Program-made: the position numbers and the translations under genes
Shown here: one piece after another, positions 61,698-64,000 of the stretch
How the letters are laid out: each line of letters opens with the position of its first letter
Position numbering within the stretch: position 1 is the first letter of the stretch
Notes under the pieces: generated by a model
Told to the model about the DNA's origin: nothing
Seen by the model: the letters and a program-made list of their open reading frames with translations, nothing else
The model's database searches: none
Source of the DNA: Geothrix fermentans DSM 14018
GTDB taxonomy: Bacteria; Acidobacteriota; Holophagae; Holophagales; Holophagaceae
Reading direction: 5' to 3'
Length of the DNA stretch: 64,000 nt
NCBI RefSeq assembly: GCF_000428885.1
Contig: NZ_AUAU01000013.1
Span: 1 to 64,000 of the forward strand

Positions 61698-61721
61698 CCG
61701 CACTCCCCATCCATCCGTCCG

Positions 61722-61756
61722 AAATTCCGGGAGCGCCTGGGCGCTCCCGGAATTTT
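61722..61756 (+). terminator. Intrinsic terminator of the copper-efflux operon
   Basis: A perfect 15-bp stem AAATTCCGGGAGCGC (61722-61736) / GCGCTCCCGGAATTT (61741-61755) with loop CTGG, ending in TTTT. It follows the YHS gene by 24 bases and the next gene lies 144 bases further on, so it ends the operon. Confidence 0.9.
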
Positions 61757-61899
61757 GCATGATATACAACCCCCATGAATGGAATAATTATCAATGTCAT
61801 GGAAATGGGGTCGAAAAATTAACACAACTTAACAGCTGGGAGTAGCATCTTGACCCCAGGTCGGTCGGGCACCCGACCCTCCTCTCGCCTGGAGGTCCC

Positions 61900-63546
61900 A
61901 TGCGCTCCGTGGTCCCCTTCCTCCTCCCCGCCTTCCTGCTGGCCGCGCCCCCGGATCAGGCCCGCACCGACGCCCTGGCCCGCGAGGCCCGGGGCCACCT
62001 CCTGGCCCGCGCCTTCGAGATGGGCCTCGGCCCGGACCTGGGGCTGGCCTTCCGGGGCCGCAGCGCCGATGCCCTGGGCGAAGACCACGTCCGCCTGGAC
62101 CAGACCTACAAGGGCGTCCCCGTGCTCGAGGGCGAGGCCATCGTCCACTTCCGGAACGGCCGGGTGCGCGCGGTCACCGATGACCTGGTGCGGGGGCTGG
62201 CCCTATCGGTGGAGCCCATCGTGGGGAAGGCCGAGGCCCTGGCGGCCGCCCATGGGGCCCTGGCCCCCCGCGGCGCCTACGCCCATGAGCCCTCGGCGGA
62301 GCTGGTCATTGCCAGCCTGGATCCCGAAGGGCCCGGCCGCGCCCGGGCCGCCCTGGCCTACCACGTCCACACGGAGCTGGAGAACGGCGCCGGCGAGACG
62401 AAGCACACGGACTTCCTGGTGGACGCCCACACCGGCCGCATCCTGGAGAGCTGGGACACCCTCCACACCGCCGGAGCGACGGGCACCGGGGCGTCCCAGT
62501 GGTACGGGACCGTGAGCCTCTCCACCAACGGCACCGGCACCGGCTACGAGCTGCGGGACACCACCCGGGGCACCAGCGGCCGGTTCGGCAACAATGTCAC
62601 CACCAACCTGCTCAACGGCACTTCGGGTGCCGGCACGATCTTCACCGACGCGGACAACGCCTGGGGCGACGGGCTCCAGTACGACGGGACGCCGGGCATG
62701 GGTGCCAACGCCCAGACCGCGGGTGTGGACGGGCACCGGGGCATGCAGGCCACCTGGGACTTCTACCTGAACGTGTTCAGCCGGAACGGCATCGACGACG
62801 CAGGCACCGCCACTTTCAGCCGCATGCACTACAGCAGCCAGTACGACAACGCGTTCTGGTCCGACAGCTGCTTCTGCATGACCTACGGGGACGGCCAGGT
62901 GGGCGGCTCCGTGGGCGAGGCGGATCTGGACACGGCCGGCCACGAGATGAGCCACGGCGTCTGCGCCGCCACGGCCAACCTCGTCTACCGGAAGGAGTCG
63001 GGTGGCCTCAACGAGGCCAACTCGGACATCTTCGGCACCCTGGTGGAGTTCTACACCCTGAACAACAGCACCGGCAGCTTCATCCCAAGCACGGCGGGGC
63101 CGGGCCCCATCACCGCCAACTACAAGCTGTTCGAGAACAGCTGGGGCCACGCCTACCCGAATGAGGCCCTGCGCTGGATGTACAAACCCAGCCGCGACGG
63201 ACGCAGCCCGGACTTCTACAGCAGCACCATCGGGCGGCTGGACGTGCACTACAGCTCCGGCGTGGCCAACCACTTCTTCTTCCTGCTGGCCCACGGCAGC
63301 CAGGTGGACAGCTTCAGCGACAACCTGGGCTCGCCCATGACCAACGGCGTCACCAGCATCACGGGCATCGGCAACGACAAGGCCGGCCGCATCTGGTACC
63401 GCGCCCTCACCACCTACATGACCAAGCGGACGAACTACGCCGGGGCCCGGGTCGCCACCCTGAACGCCGCGGCGGACCTCTACGGCGCGGGCTCCACGGA
63501 ATACGCCACCGTGAACACGGCCTGGCTGGCGGTGAACGTGAAATAG
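61900..63546 (+). CDS. Secreted M4-family (thermolysin-like) zinc metalloprotease
   Basis: 548 residues: signal peptide (VVPFLLPAFLLAAP), FTP-type propeptide (RLDQTYKGVPVLEGEAIVHF) and a catalytic domain from about 200. Zinc site HEMSH with His348, Glu349 and His352, third ligand Glu372 in GGLNEANSD, and transition-state His450 in DVHYSSGVANHF. All family catalytic residues are present. No C-terminal sorting domain. ATG 61900 follows GGAGG. Together with tricorn and the S46 enzymes it would degrade external protein. Confidence 0.95.
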   Translation: MRSVVPFLLPAFLLAAPPDQARTDALAREARGHLLARAFEMGLGPDLGLAFRGRSADALGEDHVRLDQTYKGVPVLEGEAIVHFRNGRVRAVTDDLVRGLALSVEPIVGKAEALAAAHGALAPRGAYAHEPSAELVIASLDPEGPGRARAALAYHVHTELENGAGETKHTDFLVDAHTGRILESWDTLHTAGATGTGASQWYGTVSLSTNGTGTGYELRDTTRGTSGRFGNNVTTNLLNGTSGAGTIFTDADNAWGDGLQYDGTPGMGANAQTAGVDGHRGMQATWDFYLNVFSRNGIDDAGTATFSRMHYSSQYDNAFWSDSCFCMTYGDGQVGGSVGEADLDTAGHEMSHGVCAATANLVYRKESGGLNEANSDIFGTLVEFYTLNNSTGSFIPSTAGPGPITANYKLFENSWGHAYPNEALRWMYKPSRDGRSPDFYSSTIGRLDVHYSSGVANHFFFLLAHGSQVDSFSDNLGSPMTNGVTSITGIGNDKAGRIWYRALTTYMTKRTNYAGARVATLNAAADLYGAGSTEYATVNTAWLAVNVK

Positions 63547-63550
63547 GCCC

Positions 63551-64000
63551 TCAGGTCTGTGCGGCCCCCCGGGGATCCGCACAGGCCTCCAGGACATCCA
63601 GCCACGCCTTCAGGATGAAGGCTGTGGCGCCCCAGAGCGGGGCCTGGGGCAGCTCGAGCCGGGGCACGTCCAGGGCCAGGCCCTGCCGCTCCAGCCGCTC
63701 GATGGTCCAGGGCGCCTCCATGAGGGGCGCCAGGGGGAGCATGAGCACCTGCTCCAGCTCGTGGTCCAGGCGCTGGAAGCGGGGCACCGGGGCCTCCCAG
63801 CGGAAGAAGACGGGGGTGAAGCGCACGCGGGCCTTGGCCACGCCGTCCGGGAAGCAGCCCAGCTCCCAGAGGCCCTCGGTGACGCCGATCTCCTCGGCCA
63901 CCTCCCGGCGGGCGGTGGTGGGCAGGTCCCGGTCTCGGGCTTCCACCATGCCCCCGGGGAAGGCGATCTCCCCCGCGTGGTGGGGCGCGCCGTAGCCGCG
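63551..64000 (-). CDS. Nudix hydrolase, CoA-pyrophosphatase-like, 5' end outside window
   Basis: The reading frame is open to the window end, so about 149 C-terminal residues are seen. The Nudix box is AFPGGMVEARDRDLPTTARR continuing EVAEEIGV, with REVAEEIG intact. The following EQVLMLPLAPLMEAPW and LWGATAFILKAWLDVL are typical of the NudL/CoA pyrophosphatase branch. Convergent with the M4 gene four bases away. Confidence 0.88.
   Translation of the reverse strand, partial: RGYGAPHHAGEIAFPGGMVEARDRDLPTTARREVAEEIGVTEGLWELGCFPDGVAKARVRFTPVFFRWEAPVPRFQRLDHELEQVLMLPLAPLMEAPWTIERLERQGLALDVPRLELPQAPLWGATAFILKAWLDVLEACADPRGAAQT

Overview
This 64 kb window is a GC-rich chromosomal segment from a Gram-negative bacterium. 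Outer-membrane proteins, a TonB receptor, RND efflux, three S46 dipeptidyl-peptidases, a tricorn-type protease and a very GC-rich codon style together suggest an Acidobacteriota member of the Holophaga/Geothrix type. That is an inference from gene content, not a database result. No rRNA, tRNA or CRISPR array was seen.

Layout. 1-290: end of an IS481-type insertion sequence. 0.3-4.7 kb: Ser/Thr kinase with TPRs, and xseA. 4.9-9.9 kb: complete type I restriction-modification system hsdM-hsdS-hsdR. 10-14.4 kb: Rrf2 regulator with an NAD(P)-binding epimerase-like protein, a lipoprotein, and a membrane GGDEF/PAS protein. 14.5-22.9 kb: tricorn protease, L-lactate permease under candidate GntR-type operators, glycerate kinase and malate synthase, a small C2/C3 acid utilisation group. 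22.9-24.1 kb: two neighbouring genes that share one Cys-rich module. 24.2-28.4 kb: a glutamate-cysteine-ligase-like/M20 peptidase fusion and an aminotransferase. 28.5-32.4 kb: proBA, preceded by a proline-rich short ORF and an intrinsic terminator (candidate attenuator), and a group II PLP decarboxylase. 32.4-36.3 kb: HTH/DUF2975 pair, MazEF-like toxin-antitoxin, a small conserved protein, an MBL hydrolase and an OsmC protein. 36.3-43.4 kb: an adaptor plus two MacB-type permeases without an ATPase, a TonB receptor and an outer-membrane protein. 43.6-50.1 kb: three tandem S46 peptidases. 50-54.2 kb: deoxyribosyltransferase-like, Tat aldo/keto reductase, membrane protein, nitrilase and FAD oxidase. 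54.3-61.7 kb: Cus-type copper/silver efflux operon with small Cys-rich and YHS-like secreted proteins. 61.9-64 kb: M4 metalloprotease and a truncated Nudix hydrolase.

Two themes stand out. First, peptide and amino-acid use dominates (tricorn, three S46 enzymes, M4, M20 fusion, aminotransferase, decarboxylase, FAD oxidase, nitrilase). Second, intergenic spaces repeatedly carry long hairpins built from about 8-bp units (CACCAAGA, CACGAAGG or CACGGAGA types) that share one architecture but differ in unit sequence. The most testable new regulatory proposal is translation-coupled attenuation of proBA.
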